A program made the translations under genes and the position numbers. From Flavobacterium sp. UBA6721 (GTDB lineage: Bacteria; Bacteroidota; Bacteroidia; Flavobacteriales; Flavobacteriaceae): 64,000 bases of DNA. The notes beneath the pieces were generated by a model. The model was not told where the DNA came from and did no database searches. It saw only the letters and a program-made list of their open reading frames with translations. Positions 63,103 through 64,000 of this stretch are shown here, one piece after another. Each line of letters begins with the position of its first letter. The stretch's first letter is position 1. The DNA lies in the NCBI GenBank assembly GCA_002454195.1, contig DKIJ01000002.1, positions 1 to 64,000 of the forward strand, in the 5' to 3' direction.

Positions 63103-63993
63103 ATGAATTATATAAAGCATCTCACTGGTTTCTTCGAGAAAGTGGCAACCGACAAAGCACTCAATCCAACACACGTTAGTTTGTATATGTCCTTATTCCA
63201 GTTCTGGAATTGCAATCGATTCAAAAATCCAATAAGTATATCGCGTGATGAGGTAATGCGGATAAGCAAAATCAGTTCTAAAGCGACCTATCATAAATGC
63301 CTTAAAAATTTACATTCTCTAGGTTATATAAATTATGAGCCATCTTATAATCCATTCAAAGGAAGTCATGTTTACCTATTCAATTTTTCTGATGATTTAA
63401 AACCAATTCCTAAAAATGAAAAAATAACTATACCAAAAAACGAACCTGTTTTTGAACTAGTTAATGAACAAGTATTAAACAAGCTTTATACTAGTAGCGG
63501 TACAAGTGATAAGACTAGTAATGAACAAGCTCTGGTATCTTATATAAACAATACAAACATACCAAACATTTCAAACGATTTAAAGATTGTAAACTTGGAC
63601 GAGCAAGCAAAAAAAAATGAAAATGATGAACATTTTTTAAAAAAAGAGACCGTTGAAGAAAAAGAAAAAAGTTCCGCCAAAAAAGAAAAAGAGTTTCTTG
63701 TCACTTCGAGCGTGTCATCCAGAGCGCAGTCGAAGGACGAGAAGCCCACAATTGAAAATGTCAAAGCTTATTTTCTCAATCAGAACTTCCCGGAACTTGA
63801 AGCTATTAAATTTTTCAATTACTTCTCCAGCAATGGATGGCTTGTTGGTGGAAAAACCCCGATGGTCGATTGGCAAGCAGCAGCACAAAATTGGATATTA
63901 AACGCACCTAAATTCATTTCAAATGAACCACAATCCAACAGAGCAAAACACCTCAACACAGGAACAGACAAAGACTATTCAGAGCCATTATAG
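63103..63993 (+). CDS. Mobile-element replication/initiator-like protein (DnaD-like C-terminal part)
   Basis: A 296-residue protein. The N-terminal winged-helix segment (FFEKVATDKALNPTHVSLYMSLFQFWN, ISISRDEVMRISKISSKATYHKCLKNLHSLGYINYE) is typical of plasmid- or ICE-borne Rep-like regulators. A low-complexity charged linker (about 155-205) follows, then ENVKAYFLNQNFPELEAIKFFNYFSSNGW and DWQAAAQNWILN, which resembles the C-terminal domain of DnaD-like replication proteins. It may load helicase or control replication or transfer of the element. The linker contains an embedded flavobacterial repeat (63698-63745). The stop is at 63991-63993, near the window end. Confidence 0.75.
   Translation: MNYIKHLTGFFEKVATDKALNPTHVSLYMSLFQFWNCNRFKNPISISRDEVMRISKISSKATYHKCLKNLHSLGYINYEPSYNPFKGSHVYLFNFSDDLKPIPKNEKITIPKNEPVFELVNEQVLNKLYTSSGTSDKTSNEQALVSYINNTNIPNISNDLKIVNLDEQAKKNENDEHFLKKETVEEKEKSSAKKEKEFLVTSSVSSRAQSKDEKPTIENVKAYFLNQNFPELEAIKFFNYFSSNGWLVGGKTPMVDWQAAAQNWILNAPKFISNEPQSNRAKHLNTGTDKDYSEPL
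63698..63745. repeat. Palindromic intergenic-type repeat inside a coding region
   Basis: TTGTCACTTCGAGCG and CGCAGTCGAAGG lie within the initiator-like gene and are translated as LVTSSVSSRAQSKD. In the other frame the phrase gives CHPERSRR, a well-known signature of this repeat. The intergenic copy at 22305-22327 shares TTCGAGCG. Expansion of the charged linker by repeat insertion is a likely reading. Confidence 0.65.
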
Positions 63994-64000
63994 CTACACT

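Overview
The window looks like the chromosome of a Flavobacterium-type Bacteroidota. It is AT-rich, carries TAnnTTTG promoter elements, has an N-succinylornithine-type arginine operon, a bacilliredoxin of the bacillithiol system, FHS-family sugar permeases, GH3/GH20/GH95 enzymes, many flavobacterial intergenic palindromic repeats, and an RND pump fused to its outer-membrane factor. The genus is inferred from gene content and style; nothing in the sequence names it.

Layout. 1-5700: the tail of an IS982-like transposase, small stress and housekeeping genes (a frameshifted conserved small protein, nitroreductase, VOC protein, DUF1569 protein), clpB, and a divergent bacilliredoxin. 5749-17054: a carbohydrate block of ten genes (Gfo/Idh/MocA dehydrogenase, MFS permease, three sugar-isomerase-like TIM barrels, GMC flavoprotein with its small subunit, GH3, cytochrome c, DUF1080). 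It reads as a 3-keto-glycoside oxidation and cleavage pathway with Tat- or lipobox-type exported parts. 17152-27909: a ten-gene arginine/proline operon on the minus strand (GNAT-argG-argC-argD-proA-proB-argF'-argB-argE-argH). Most of its gaps hold a palindromic repeat. 28335-43821: a TPR-type lipoprotein, a GlcNAc-type permease and GH20 pair, two small unknown proteins, an ABC-F ATPase, a decayed GH95 remnant, pyrR-pyrB-orf-rnz-pdxH, a CAP-domain lipoprotein and an MsbA-like ABC exporter.

44008-64000: tRNA-Val(TAC) is followed at once by a tyrosine recombinase, the usual left edge of an integrated element. The cargo comprises a di-heme oxidoreductase/Rieske/porin operon, a CzcA-CusB type metal efflux system with a Cys/His-rich leader protein, MgtC-like, bestrophin-like and DUF1345 membrane proteins, and a Zn/Cd P-type ATPase. 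The end of the window holds mobile-element backbone: an unknown gene broken by an N-terminal nonsense codon and by an IS200-type insertion, a small HhH-like protein, a strongly structured non-coding stretch (62285-62417), an excisionase-like HTH protein and a replication-initiator-like protein. No second tRNA-end repeat was found, so the right edge of the element probably lies beyond the window.

Most promising for follow-up: the keto-sugar operon with two exported isomerase-like enzymes; the structured non-coding element at 62285-62417 with a possible pseudoknot; the IS200 element that split a mobile-element gene and carries three related hairpins; and the repeat family that has invaded a coding region at 63698-63745.
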